Shown in pieces: positions 1-8,755 of a stretch of DNA of 64,000 bases. The position numbers and the translations under genes were made by a program. The DNA comes from Croceicoccus sp. Lineage in GTDB: Bacteria; Pseudomonadota; Alphaproteobacteria; Sphingomonadales; Sphingomonadaceae. The notes beneath the pieces were generated by a model. The model did not search any database. It had not been told where the DNA came from and saw only the letters and a program-made list of their open reading frames with translations. How positions within the stretch are numbered: the first letter of the stretch is position 1; every line of letters begins with the position of its first letter. Location of the stretch: NCBI GenBank assembly GCA_002694745.1, contig NZMY01000050.1, forward strand, positions 280,358 to 344,357. The letters run 5' to 3'.

Positions 1-80
1 ACCGGATCGGCGATCCAGCCTGCGATACCCTGGATGACCGGATCGGGGCGATAGGGGGACGGTTGCGGAATGCCGCTCAT
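1..80 (-). CDS. 5' end of an unidentified gene (partial)
   Basis: An ATG at 78-80 read on the minus strand opens a frame that stays open to the window edge, giving about 26 codons beginning MSGIPQPSPYRPDP. It lies divergent from the hydrolase at 162, with an 81-base gap that would hold both promoters. Too little is present to assign a family. It is called coding because the frame is open, the start is well placed for a divergent pair, and codon use is like the neighbours. Confidence 0.45.
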   Translation of the reverse strand, partial: MSGIPQPSPYRPDPVIQGIAGWIADP

Positions 81-161
81 ACCGCGATAGTGGGGTGCCG
101 CCGCGCCGGGTGCAAGCCCGGGCATCTCTCGCGGCGATGATGACGAAGGGCGACAATACAC

Positions 162-1097
162 GTGGACGAACGATCCGGCGGGCCAGCCGAGCCGGCCTTG
201 TGGCATGACGGCTGGTGGGAAAGCGAAGACGGGCTGAAGCTGCATTTTCGCGATTATCCGGCCCGCGATGGGGCCCAGGTCGGGGGCGGCACAGGCGGCG
301 ATGACTTGCCCGTGCTGTGCATCCCCGGCCTAACCCGCAACGCCCGCGATTTCGAGGTGGTCGCACAGGACCTGTCGCCCAGTCGCCGCGTGATCTGCAT
401 CGAACTTCGCGGACGGGGGGAGAGCGAATATGCGCGCGATCCCGCCAGCTATAACCCCATGCAATATGTGGCCGACCTCGACGCGTTCTTCGCGCAGACC
501 GGGATCGAACGCGCCGTGTTCTTCGGCACCTCGCTGGGCGGGATCGTCACCATGCTGTCAGCGCTCAACGCGCCCGATCGCATCGCCGGCGCCTTGCTCA
601 ACGATATAGGGCCGGTGATCGAAAGCGAGGGTCTGGACCATATTCGCGAATATGTCGGGCAGGGGCGCAGCTTCCCCACATGGATGCACGCCGCGCGGGC
701 CCTGCAGGACCTGCACGGCGCGGTCCATCCGGACTGGGGGATCGAACGATGGATCGCCTTTGCCAAGCAGGTGATGGAACTGGGCGGCAGCGGCAATATC
801 CGCTTCGATTACGACATGCGCATCGCGGATGCTTTCAACGACGGCGATGCCGTCAATGGCAGCAATATCGTCGGCGCGGACGATCTGTGGCCCGCGTTCG
901 AGGCTCTGGCGGGACGGCCGGTGCTGGTCGTGCATGGCGAAACCTCGACCATCCTGTCGGGTGCGACCGCGCGCGAAATGGTCGGGCGTATCCCTGCGGT
1001 CGAACTGGTCACCGTGCCCGATACCGGCCATACGCCCACGCTGGACGAACCCCCGGTGCGAGAGGCGATCAGCCGCCTGCTCGCGCGCAGCCGATGA
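162..1097 (+). CDS. alpha/beta hydrolase family protein
   Basis: A 311-residue serine hydrolase of the alpha/beta fold; the substrate cannot be told from sequence. The nucleophile elbow G-T-S-L-G puts the catalytic serine near residue 124. It follows the typical ELRGRGESEY strand-loop, and a C-terminal G-H-T near residue 290 supplies the histidine. A P-G-L-T-R-N loop near residue 55 fits the oxyanion region. Close relatives usually carry Asp in a G-x-x-S-D-x-L motif; here the segment reads HGETSTIL, so the acid is displaced or replaced. The start is a GTG at 162, since no in-frame ATG lies close upstream. The next gene begins 9 bases after the stop, so the two are probably co-transcribed. Confidence 0.85.
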   Translation: MDERSGGPAEPALWHDGWWESEDGLKLHFRDYPARDGAQVGGGTGGDDLPVLCIPGLTRNARDFEVVAQDLSPSRRVICIELRGRGESEYARDPASYNPMQYVADLDAFFAQTGIERAVFFGTSLGGIVTMLSALNAPDRIAGALLNDIGPVIESEGLDHIREYVGQGRSFPTWMHAARALQDLHGAVHPDWGIERWIAFAKQVMELGGSGNIRFDYDMRIADAFNDGDAVNGSNIVGADDLWPAFEALAGRPVLVVHGETSTILSGATAREMVGRIPAVELVTVPDTGHTPTLDEPPVREAISRLLARSR

Positions 1098-1106
1098 TTT
1101 GAGCAT

Positions 1107-2228
1107 ATGGCCAAGAAGATCACCGTTTTCCGCAAGCTGCGGATCCTTCACCTTGGGCTGGACCCGGTTGCGGCACCGTGGAGCGGCGATCTGATTCGCG
1201 CGCTTTCGGGCGGGAAATACCAGTTCATCGAACATCACGCCCCGGCCGCCAGCGACGACATCGCGTCGCGCCTGCAGCTCTATCGCCCCGACTTTCCGGC
1301 GCTGGACAAGGGAGCGGGGCTGGGCAGGCTGAACCGCATGGCGCGCGCCATGCGCGGTTACGGCCTGATCCTTACGCACGGCGAGTCGGGCTTTCCCGCC
1401 GCAATGGCGCACAGCCTTTTCGCCGAGGCGCTGAAGCTGCCGCCGCTGATCCACTACCACCATGCGCTGCAGGGATTTTCGGGCGGCGCGATCAAGCGTT
1501 TCAGGCACCGGCTGGGCTTTGCCCGCACGCAGGCGGTGGTCGCGCCGACATCGACGGCCGCGAACGAAATCGCCGCGAACTGGGGTGTCGGCGGCCGCAC
1601 CTTGCGGATCGCGCTGCCGGTCTATGGCAGCACGCCGAAACCGCCGCGCGCCGATGCGATTCCCGGACTGGTCAAGCGCCGGGACGAGGCATGGATAGGC
1701 GTGCGTGCAGGCGATCTGCTGCCCGATGCAGACCCGATCCTGCGCCGCCTGCGCGATCTGGGCGACGAATGGCGGCTGGTCGCATTCGGCAGCAAGGACG
1801 AAACGGTGCGCCTAGGCTCGCTCTGTGCCGAGATGGAGGTGGCGGATCGGCTGCTGACCAGCCAGCGGCTGGCCGGGCCCGAGGACAGGGCGGGGCTGTT
1901 CGACATGCTGCTGTCGCCGCGCCCGCCCGCGAAGGGAGACGACATGCCGCGCATGCCGTTCCTTGCGGCCCCGGCAGGCGTTTCGATGATCGCGGCAGGC
2001 AGCGAGATCGCGCCCGTCCTGCCGCGCGAGCAGGCGGATTATCTGTTCGGAAACGGCAGCGGCCAGTCCGCGGCCATTGCCGAGGCGATGGTCACGCTCG
2101 CGAGGGACGAGGTGAAGCGCAAGGGGCTGTCGAAGGCCATGGCCGATTTCGCCGCGAAGCATCGCGACGCTGCCGATCACCGCGCGCTGATCGCCGAATT
2201 GACGGGCGAGGACCGGATCCATCCGTGA
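1107..2228 (+). CDS. probable glycosyltransferase (GT4-like)
   Basis: A 373-residue protein with a two-Rossmann-fold glycosyltransferase look. An N-terminal strand LRILHLGLDP is followed by a segment rich in small residues. A middle segment LIHYHHALQGFSGG and VVAPTSTAANEIAANWGV resembles the part of GT-B enzymes where a protein scans for the acceptor partner before the linker. The C-terminal half is less typical, and no clear E-x7-E motif was found. The acceptor and donor sugars are unknown. It follows the hydrolase with a 9-base gap and is probably in the same operon, which suggests an envelope or exopolysaccharide task, but this is inference. Confidence 0.6.
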   Translation: MAKKITVFRKLRILHLGLDPVAAPWSGDLIRALSGGKYQFIEHHAPAASDDIASRLQLYRPDFPALDKGAGLGRLNRMARAMRGYGLILTHGESGFPAAMAHSLFAEALKLPPLIHYHHALQGFSGGAIKRFRHRLGFARTQAVVAPTSTAANEIAANWGVGGRTLRIALPVYGSTPKPPRADAIPGLVKRRDEAWIGVRAGDLLPDADPILRRLRDLGDEWRLVAFGSKDETVRLGSLCAEMEVADRLLTSQRLAGPEDRAGLFDMLLSPRPPAKGDDMPRMPFLAAPAGVSMIAAGSEIAPVLPREQADYLFGNGSGQSAAIAEAMVTLARDEVKRKGLSKAMADFAAKHRDAADHRALIAELTGEDRIHP

Positions 2229-2386
2229 CCTGACCGCGCTTGCTGCCGATACGCCGCTGTGGACGGTTTCAGCGCCCGTTCAGGCGCAAGCCGCTTTGGC
2301 GTTGAAAACCCCCTGACGGACCCTTAAGACCCCGCCATTCCGGCGAAGATGCCGGAGCGATAACGAATTTCGAAAGGCCTTCTATC

Positions 2387-3163
2387 GTGGCGTTAAGCCC
2401 TATCCGCCCTGCCGATCCCGCCGACAAGGCCGCCTTGCGCCAGCGCGCGCAGGAGGATGTGTTTCGCCGCGAGGTGGACGAGGCGGTGCGGCAGGACACG
2501 GTCTCGGGCTTTTTCCGCAAGTGGGGCAAGCTGATCATCGTCCTTGTCGTGCTGGCGCTTGCCGCGCTGGGCGCATGGTCGTGGTGGCACCACAAGACCA
2601 CCACCGAGGCCGAGGCCGACGCCGTCGATCTGACGCTTGCGATCGACCAGCTTGAGGCGGGCAATCTGGAGGCCGCGGCGGAAAAGGCCGCCGGGCTGAC
2701 GACAGAGGGAACGCCCGCGGCCTACCGTGCACCGGCGCAATTCCTGGCCGCCGCCGCCGCGCTTGAAAAGGGCGACGAGGACGAGGCGGTGAAGATGTTC
2801 GAGGCGGTCGCAAACGACGCATCGAACCCGCAGCCGTTCCGCGACCTCGCCGCGATCCGCGCCGTTTCGGTTCGTTTCGACGACATGGAGCCGCAGCAGG
2901 TCATCGATCGCCTCAAGCCGCTCGCCGTGCCGGGCAATCCGTGGTTCGGCAGCGCCGGCGAAATGGTCGGCCTCGCCTATGTCGAGCAGGGCAAGCCCGA
3001 ACTGGCAGGCCCGCTGTTCGCGGAAATCGCCCGCGACGAGGACCAGCCCGAAACACTTCGCGCACGCGCCCGCCAGCTGGCGGGCCTGTTCGGCACCGAT
3101 GCGGTCGACGATGCGCAGGACATCGTCGACCGGATCGCCTCGGGCGGCGCCGCGCAGCCCTGA
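2387..3163 (+). CDS. YfgM-like membrane-anchored TPR protein
   Basis: A 258-residue inner-membrane protein with a cytoplasmic N-terminus, one membrane helix at about residues 48-67 (KLIIVLVVLALAALGAWSWW), and a periplasmic domain of TPR-like helical pairs. This is the layout of YfgM, an ancillary SecYEG-associated periplasmic chaperone. The start is GTG at 2387, preceded by GAAAGG. bamB begins 37 bases after the stop, which matches the conserved yfgM-bamB pairing in proteobacteria and supports the call. The der GTPase gene that often follows this pair is absent here. Function beyond the family assignment is inferred. Confidence 0.8.
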   Translation: MALSPIRPADPADKAALRQRAQEDVFRREVDEAVRQDTVSGFFRKWGKLIIVLVVLALAALGAWSWWHHKTTTEAEADAVDLTLAIDQLEAGNLEAAAEKAAGLTTEGTPAAYRAPAQFLAAAAALEKGDEDEAVKMFEAVANDASNPQPFRDLAAIRAVSVRFDDMEPQQVIDRLKPLAVPGNPWFGSAGEMVGLAYVEQGKPELAGPLFAEIARDEDQPETLRARARQLAGLFGTDAVDDAQDIVDRIASGGAAQP

Positions 3164-3200
3164 AGGCTGGCCGACTGACAGAATTATGGAGAGCAATCGA

Positions 3201-4556
3201 ATGACATACCCGTTTGGCAAGCGTGCCGTCACCGGCGCGGCACGGATCGCGCTGGTCGCGGCCCTGGCCGCAGGACTGGGCGCATGCGGCATGTTCAAGG
3301 GTGATGGTCCGGAAACCACCCCGACGCTCGGCAAGCGCGAGCCGATCCTTTCCCGGATCGAGAACACCGCGACCGTCGATCCCTCGCTGGAAAGCGTACC
3401 CGTCGTCCTTCCCGCACCGACTGCCAACCAGTCATGGGCGCAGGCGGGCGGTTCGGCATCCAAGAGCTATGGGCATCTCGCCCTGTCCGCCAATCCCACG
3501 CGCGTCTGGACCCGCAGCATCGCGGGCGCCAGCCAGCAGCGCCGGCTGGCCGCCACGCCCGTCATCGGCGACGGCAAGCTGTTCGTGTTCGACACCGACG
3601 GCAAGGTCTGGGCCTTCGACGCTGCCACCGGTGCGCCGGTGTGGGAAAAATCGCTGCGGGTCAGCGGCGACGGGTCCAGCTCGGTCTTCGGCGGCGGCGT
3701 CAGCTATGAAAACGGGCGCGTCTACGTGACCACCGGCGTCGGCGAAGTCGATGCGCTCGATGCCTCGGACGGCAGCGAGATCTGGAAAGCCCAGCCCTCG
3801 GGCCCGCTGCGCGGCGCGCCGACGCTGGCGTTCGGCAATGTATTCGTGATGACGCAGGACAACCAGATCTTCGCGCTCGATGCCGAAACCGGCGAGATCG
3901 AGTGGAACCGCGCAGGCTCCAGCGGGCTGTCGGGCGTGTTCGGCGTGGCGGCTCCTGCGGCGGGCGCGGGCACGGTGATCGCGGGCTATTCCAGCGGCGA
4001 GCTGATCGCCTATCGCTATGAAAACGGAACCGAACTGTGGGGCGATGCCTTGTCGCGCACCAATATCTCCACCTCGGTAGGATCGCTGACCGACGTGGAC
4101 GCCGACCCGATCATCGACGGCGGGCGCGTCTATGCGCTGGGCCAGGGTGGCCGCATGGCCGCGTATGAGCTGCTGTCGGGCCGCCGCATCTGGGACCTGT
4201 CGCTGGCCGGTATCTCGACGCCCGCGGTGGCAGGCGACTGGATCTTCGTGCTGACCGACGATGCGCGCCTGCTGGCAATCGCGCGCGCGACCGGCAAGGT
4301 GCGCTGGATCAGCCAGCTGCCGCGCTGGAAGGACGAGAAGGACAAGAAGGGCGAGATCTTCTGGTCCGGCCCGGTTCTCGCCGGGGGCAAGCTCTATGTC
4401 GCCAGCACGCGCGGCGCGCTGGTGTCGGTCGATGCCGCCGATGGCGCACAGGCGAATGTGGCCGAGCTGGACGACGGCGTATCGCTCAACCCGATCGCCG
4501 CGAACGAGACGCTCTATGTGCTGGACAATGGCGGGACGATCAGCGCGTTTCGCTGA
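3201..4556 (+). CDS. bamB: outer membrane protein assembly factor BamB
   Basis: A 451-residue lipoprotein component of the BAM complex, which folds beta-barrel proteins into the outer membrane. A signal peptide ends in a lipobox L-G-A-C near residue 27. The rest is an eight-bladed beta-propeller, seen as repeated PQQ-like blades such as GKVWAFDAATGAPVWE, NQIFALDAETGEIEWN and GRMAAYELLSGRRIWD. An open frame extends upstream to 2979, but the ATG at 3201, preceded by GGAG, gives the signal peptide directly, so it was chosen. It follows the YfgM-like gene and converges on the glutamate-cysteine ligase with a 21-base gap. Confidence 0.93.
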   Translation: MTYPFGKRAVTGAARIALVAALAAGLGACGMFKGDGPETTPTLGKREPILSRIENTATVDPSLESVPVVLPAPTANQSWAQAGGSASKSYGHLALSANPTRVWTRSIAGASQQRRLAATPVIGDGKLFVFDTDGKVWAFDAATGAPVWEKSLRVSGDGSSSVFGGGVSYENGRVYVTTGVGEVDALDASDGSEIWKAQPSGPLRGAPTLAFGNVFVMTQDNQIFALDAETGEIEWNRAGSSGLSGVFGVAAPAAGAGTVIAGYSSGELIAYRYENGTELWGDALSRTNISTSVGSLTDVDADPIIDGGRVYALGQGGRMAAYELLSGRRIWDLSLAGISTPAVAGDWIFVLTDDARLLAIARATGKVRWISQLPRWKDEKDKKGEIFWSGPVLAGGKLYVASTRGALVSVDAADGAQANVAELDDGVSLNPIAANETLYVLDNGGTISAFR

Positions 4557-4577
4557 TCGGTCCCTCCGCCGCCCGGA

Positions 4578-5948
4578 TCAAAGGCTGTATTTGTAGATCG
4601 GCGCGACCGACCCGTTCCACTCGCCGTGATAGCGGTCGAGCAGGTCCTGCGCAGGCACCTTGCGCCGCTTGGCGATCTCGTCCAGCGGGGCGAGGAAGCC
4701 GGTCTCGTTATCGCCCGCCGAATTGAGCTGCCCGCGCGCCGCAAGGCCCGCCCGCGCAATCTTCAGCACTTCGGGCGCCAGGTCGCCCAGCACGCCGCCG
4801 CCGGGGATGGGCGCATCCAGCGCCAGCCGCGGCACCGCGTTTCGCAGCGCCTCGCGCTCCTCCATCGTCCAGTCCTTGACGAGGTCCCAGGCCGCATCCA
4901 GCGCGGTCTGATCGTAAAGCAGGCCGACCCAGAACGCGGGCAGCGCGCAGATGCGGCTCCACGGACCGCCATCGGCGCCGCGCATTTCGAGGAAGCTTTT
5001 CAGGCGAACCTCGGGAAAGGCGGTGGACATGTGATCGGTCCAGTCCGCCATCGTCGGCTTTTCGCCCGGCAGCGCGGGCAGTTCGCCGTTGAGGAAATCG
5101 CGAAAGCTCTGCCCCGCGGCATCGATATATTTCCCGTCGCGGAACACGAAATACATCGGCACGTCGAGCAGGTAGTCGGCCCAGCGCTCATAGCCGAAGC
5201 CGTCCTCGAACACGAAAGGCAGCATGCCGGTGCGCGCCGGGTCGGTGTCCGACCAGATATGGCTGCGGTATGACAGGAAGCCGTTGGGCTTGCCCTCGGT
5301 AAAGGGCGAGTTGGCAAACAGCGCGGTCGCCAGCGGCTGCAGCGCGAGGCCGACGCGGAACTTCTTCACCATGTCGGCTTCGGACGAATAGTCGAGGTTC
5401 ACCTGGATCGTGCATGTGCGCAGCATCATGTCGAGGCCCATCGTGCCGACGCGCGGCATGTGCTCCAGCATGATCTTGTAGCGGCCCTTGGGCATGAGCG
5501 GCAGGTCCGCACGCGCCTTGTCGGGCCACATGCCCAGGCCAAGGAAGCCGACGCCCAGCTCTTCGCCCACTTCCTTCACCTGCGTCAGGTGCCGGCCCGT
5601 TTCGGCGCAGGTCTGGTGCAGGCTGACCAGCGGCGCGCCCGACAGTTCCAGCTGGCCCGCCGGTTCAAGGCTGACCGTGCCATCCTCGCCCGACATGGCG
5701 ATGATGTTGCCGCCCTCGACCACCGGTTCCCAGCCGAATTTTTCCAGCGCGAGCAATATGTCGCGGATGCCGCCGGGCTCGTCATAGCTCGGCGCGCGGC
5801 GGTCCTCGGCGCGGAAGACAAATTTCTCGTGCTCGGTGCCGATGCGCCATTGTTCGCGCGGCTTCTCGCCCTTCTGCATCGGGATCAGAAGCTGGTCGCG
5901 GTGCTCGATGACGGGCTCTGCGGCCCCTGATTCCTTGCGCGTGCTCAT
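4578..5948 (-). CDS. gshA: glutamate--cysteine ligase
   Basis: A 456-residue enzyme catalysing ATP-dependent gamma-glutamylcysteine formation, the first step of glutathione synthesis, in the cytoplasm. It belongs to the plant/alphaproteobacterial class of GCS2-type ligases rather than the E. coli class. Indicators are QWRIGTEHEKFVF near residue 35, GGNIIAMSGEDGTVSLEPAG (substrate pocket), MPRVGTMGLDMMLRTCTIQ, and SHIWSDTDPARTGMLPF. The ATG at 5948 was chosen. The frame continues upstream to 6149 but that part is Arg-rich, overlaps rsmE and is not conserved-looking. It lies on the same strand as rsmE, with a 61-base gap, and may share its transcript. Confidence 0.93.
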   Translation of the reverse strand: MSTRKESGAAEPVIEHRDQLLIPMQKGEKPREQWRIGTEHEKFVFRAEDRRAPSYDEPGGIRDILLALEKFGWEPVVEGGNIIAMSGEDGTVSLEPAGQLELSGAPLVSLHQTCAETGRHLTQVKEVGEELGVGFLGLGMWPDKARADLPLMPKGRYKIMLEHMPRVGTMGLDMMLRTCTIQVNLDYSSEADMVKKFRVGLALQPLATALFANSPFTEGKPNGFLSYRSHIWSDTDPARTGMLPFVFEDGFGYERWADYLLDVPMYFVFRDGKYIDAAGQSFRDFLNGELPALPGEKPTMADWTDHMSTAFPEVRLKSFLEMRGADGGPWSRICALPAFWVGLLYDQTALDAAWDLVKDWTMEEREALRNAVPRLALDAPIPGGGVLGDLAPEVLKIARAGLAARGQLNSAGDNETGFLAPLDEIAKRRKVPAQDLLDRYHGEWNGSVAPIYKYSL

Positions 5949-6009
5949 GGCGCGGGGCGTTAGGCGGGTTCGCGCCAATGGGAAAGCGTGATTTTTTCTT
6001 GCGCCGCGC

Positions 6010-6756
6010 TCATCGCCAGTCGCCCGCGATCCCCATCCACAGCGCCATCGCCGCAATCGCCGCCGTTTCGCCGCGCAGGATCCGCGGGCCGAGCGCAATC
6101 GGGCGGGCGCTGGGATGCGCGCGGATCGCCTCGCGCTCGGCATCGTCAAAGCCGCCTTCGGGCCCGATCAGCAGCGCAGCCGGGGGCGGCGTCGCCGAAA
6201 AGGCCGCCGCGGCGGGCGGTGCGTCGCGCGACTCGTCGGCGAAGAACAGCGCGGTGTCGTCCCAGCCGTCCAGCATGGCGTTCAAAGTCACCGGTTCGGC
6301 GATGGCGGGCAGGGCGGTCCGCGCGCATTGCTCGGCCGCTTCGGTGACGATCTGGCGCGCGCGGTCCATGTTGAGCGCGTCGGCGACGCAGCGCCGCGTG
6401 ATGACGGGCTGGATGCGTGCGACCCCCAGTTCGGTCGCCTTTTCCAGCACGAGATCGAAGCGCGGCTTTTTAAGAAGCGCGGCGCACAGGGTCAGCGGCG
6501 GCACGCTTTCACGCGGGCGAAGCTGTTCGACCAGCTCCACCGTCACATTACGCTTGTCCGCCTCGGTGACGCGCGCGGCCCATTCGCCGGTGCGGTCGTC
6601 GCACAATATCACGCCGTCGCCGGGCTTCACCCGCATGACGCGCGACAGATAATGCGCTTGCTGCCCGTCGATCTCGTGCAGCAGGCCCGCCGACAGAATA
6701 GCCCCGACGAACAGGCGCGGCGCACTTTTCGGAGGCCAAGCGGGGGTGGCAGCCAT
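6010..6756 (-). CDS. rsmE: 16S rRNA (uracil(1498)-N(3))-methyltransferase RsmE
   Basis: A 248-residue SPOUT-class methyltransferase that methylates U1498 of 16S rRNA in the assembled 30S subunit using S-adenosylmethionine. The N-terminal PUA-like part carries the AHYLSRVMRVKPGD motif. The C-terminal knot carries LLIGPEGGFDDAE and LGPRILRGETA, the family's cofactor-binding signature. The ATG at 6756 (MAATPAWPPK) was chosen over an upstream in-frame ATG because it directly precedes the conserved RLFVG start. It begins 5 bases after the stop of the methyltransferase at 6762, so the two are co-transcribed. Confidence 0.93.
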   Translation of the reverse strand: MAATPAWPPKSAPRLFVGAILSAGLLHEIDGQQAHYLSRVMRVKPGDGVILCDDRTGEWAARVTEADKRNVTVELVEQLRPRESVPPLTLCAALLKKPRFDLVLEKATELGVARIQPVITRRCVADALNMDRARQIVTEAAEQCARTALPAIAEPVTLNAMLDGWDDTALFFADESRDAPPAAAAFSATPPPAALLIGPEGGFDDAEREAIRAHPSARPIALGPRILRGETAAIAAMALWMGIAGDWR

Positions 6757-6761
6757 CGCGG

Positions 6762-7544
6762 TCAGGCCCGCAGGATCGCGCGCGTCGCGATATAGCAATC
6801 CATCAGCTGGCCTACCGCGTCGCGCTCCTCGAAATCATCCTCGAACATGTCGGTCAGCATGAAGCCCGCCGCAAGCTGTCCGCCGATCTGGTCGGTCAGC
6901 GTATGGCCAAAACAGATGACCGGATCGTCCGCCAGCAAGGCGGCGCGCTCGGCCTCGGGCAGGTCGAGGTCGCTGTAGGGAATGCGATTGCGCGCGACCG
7001 GTTCGCCGCGTTCGACGCTGGGTTCGTCGAACATGAATCGGACGGGATTGGTGAAACCTACCATCAGCACGCCGCCGGGGCGCAGCACGCGCGCGCATTC
7101 GCGCCAGACGGGCAGGATGTCGGGCGCGAAACTGTTCGAGCACGAATGGAAGATCATGTCGAAGCTGTCGCCCGCGAACACCGACAGATCGTGCATGAAA
7201 CCCTGAACGGTGCGGATCGTCAGCCCTTCGCGTTCCGCCACCTCGCGGTCGCGGGCCAGCTGCTCGTCGCTCGCGTCGAAGCTGGTGACATTCGCGCCCG
7301 CGGCGGCAAAGACCGGGCACTGCTGCCCGCCGCCGGATGCCAGCCCCAGCAGATCGATCCCCGCGATATCGCCAAACCAGTCGCGGGGCACGGGGAATGA
7401 AGGCGTCAGTATGACGCTCCATTCGCCGCGCCTTGCCGCTGCAATCGTCGCGGCGTCCACCGGGATCGACCACCGGTCGCCGCCTGCCGACTTGCTGTTC
7501 CATCCCCGGCGGTTAAATTCGCCGACATCACCGATTTCGTCCAT
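6762..7544 (-). CDS. class I SAM-dependent methyltransferase
   Basis: A 260-residue Rossmann-fold methyltransferase; the substrate is unknown. Motif I reads DLLGLASGGGQQCPVFAAAG with the acidic motif II in VTSFDASDEQL. The post-motif segment FDMIFHSCSNSF and LRPGGVLMVGF fit motifs IV and V of small-molecule methyltransferases. The frame is open to 7628, which would overlap the divergent UbiA gene starting at 7600. The ATG at 7544 (MDEIGDVGEFNRRGW) leaves a 55-base divergent promoter gap and was preferred. Just 5 bases separate it from rsmE. Confidence 0.85.
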   Translation of the reverse strand: MDEIGDVGEFNRRGWNSKSAGGDRWSIPVDAATIAAARRGEWSVILTPSFPVPRDWFGDIAGIDLLGLASGGGQQCPVFAAAGANVTSFDASDEQLARDREVAEREGLTIRTVQGFMHDLSVFAGDSFDMIFHSCSNSFAPDILPVWRECARVLRPGGVLMVGFTNPVRFMFDEPSVERGEPVARNRIPYSDLDLPEAERAALLADDPVICFGHTLTDQIGGQLAAGFMLTDMFEDDFEERDAVGQLMDCYIATRAILRA

Positions 7545-7599
7545 CGTCCTGCCATGCTCCCTTGCCGCGCGATGCATGCCCCCTTTAAAGCATGGCGCG

Positions 7600-8535
7600 A
7601 TGAATGAAACCGTCCCCCATTCGGCCACGCCCGACAGCGAACATCGCGGGCTGGTCGCTCTGATGCCCGCGGCGTGGCGGCCCTATGCTCTGCTGGCGCG
7701 CTTCGACCGGCCGATCGGCTGGTGGCTGCTGTTCTGGCCCTGCGTCGCGGGGCTGTGGGCGGCGGGTGGCGCGGCGCGGTGGGACATGGCGCTGTGGCTG
7801 CTGCTGGGCGCGGTCGCGATGCGCGGAGCGGGCTGCGTCTATAACGACATCCTCGACCGCGATCTCGACCGGCAGGTGGCGCGCACCGCCAGCCGTCCGC
7901 TGGCCAGCGGGCAGGTATCGCTGAAAAAGGCATGGGCATGGCTGCTTGCGCTGTGCCTGATCGGGCTGGTCGTGCTGCTGCAATTGCGCTGGCAGGCGCA
8001 GCTTGTCGCCATCGCCAGCCTGCTGCCGGTCGCGCTCTATCCGCTGATGAAGCGGATCACATGGTGGCCGCAGGCATGGCTGGGGCTGGTGTTCAGCTGG
8101 GGCGCGCCCGTTGGCTTCATCCAAGCGTCCGGCTGGGTCGAGGCGGGAGGCGCTTCGCTGCCGACTCTGGCCGCGCTTTACGCCGGATGCATATTCTGGG
8201 TCATCGGATATGACACGATCTATGCCGTGCAGGACATGGAGGACGACGCGCTGGTCGGCGTACGGTCGAGCGCGCTGGCGCTGAAGGGGCGGATCGTGCC
8301 GGGTGTCGCGCTGCTCTATGCGCTGGCGCTGGCGGGCTGGGCAGGGGCGATCTGGCTGATCCGGCCCGACTGGGTGGCCTTGCTCGCGCTGCTTCCGGCC
8401 TCGTTTCACCTGGGCTGGCAGGTGGTCAGCCTCGACACGGCGGACGGGGCGAACGCGCTGGCCCGTTTTCGCTCGAACCGCCTTGCGGGCATGCTCATGG
8501 CGCTCGCATTCCTGACCGTCGGCACCGTGCGATAG
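7600..8535 (+). CDS. ubiA: 4-hydroxybenzoate polyprenyltransferase UbiA
   Basis: A 311-residue integral membrane prenyltransferase with about eight helices. It attaches the polyprenyl tail to 4-hydroxybenzoate, the membrane-committing step of ubiquinone synthesis. The first Asp-rich motif reads NDILDRDLDRQVARTASRPL and the second YAVQDMEDDALVGVRSSAL, the two Mg-diphosphate sites of the family. The ATG at 7600 begins MNETVPHSA; an upstream extension of the frame to 7210 lies inside the opposite-strand methyltransferase and is rejected. It is transcribed divergently from that methyltransferase. Related prenyltransferases (menaquinone, heme) are excluded by the RPLASG context and length. Confidence 0.92.
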   Translation: MNETVPHSATPDSEHRGLVALMPAAWRPYALLARFDRPIGWWLLFWPCVAGLWAAGGAARWDMALWLLLGAVAMRGAGCVYNDILDRDLDRQVARTASRPLASGQVSLKKAWAWLLALCLIGLVVLLQLRWQAQLVAIASLLPVALYPLMKRITWWPQAWLGLVFSWGAPVGFIQASGWVEAGGASLPTLAALYAGCIFWVIGYDTIYAVQDMEDDALVGVRSSALALKGRIVPGVALLYALALAGWAGAIWLIRPDWVALLALLPASFHLGWQVVSLDTADGANALARFRSNRLAGMLMALAFLTVGTVR

Positions 8536-8544
8536 AGGGGCGAG

Positions 8545-8556
8545 GGGGTATACCCC
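8545..8556. promoter_or_regulatory. 12-bp perfect palindrome upstream of ftsZ
   Basis: GGGGTATACCCC forms a perfect palindrome 10 bases past the ubiA stop and 200 bases before ftsZ. It could be a regulator site or a weak ubiA terminator, but there is no T-run of note after it. A GANTC site (possible CcrM methylation target) lies at 8633-8637 in the same gap. Neither role is established. Confidence 0.3.
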
Positions 8557-8755
8557 TTTCGGCTAGGATTATTCGCCGTTCCATTCTCGTCTAACAGCGA
8601 TGTGGAAATCTGCCGAAAGCCTTTGCGGTGGCGATTCGATTTATGCCACTATCAGATACAAGTAATTGGGCTGTAACGGCACATCGCGGCAGGTCGGGAA
8701 CAATGGGTCCGGCGATGGGTCGCAAGACGCCCACAGCGAGTTTGCGGAGACCTTA

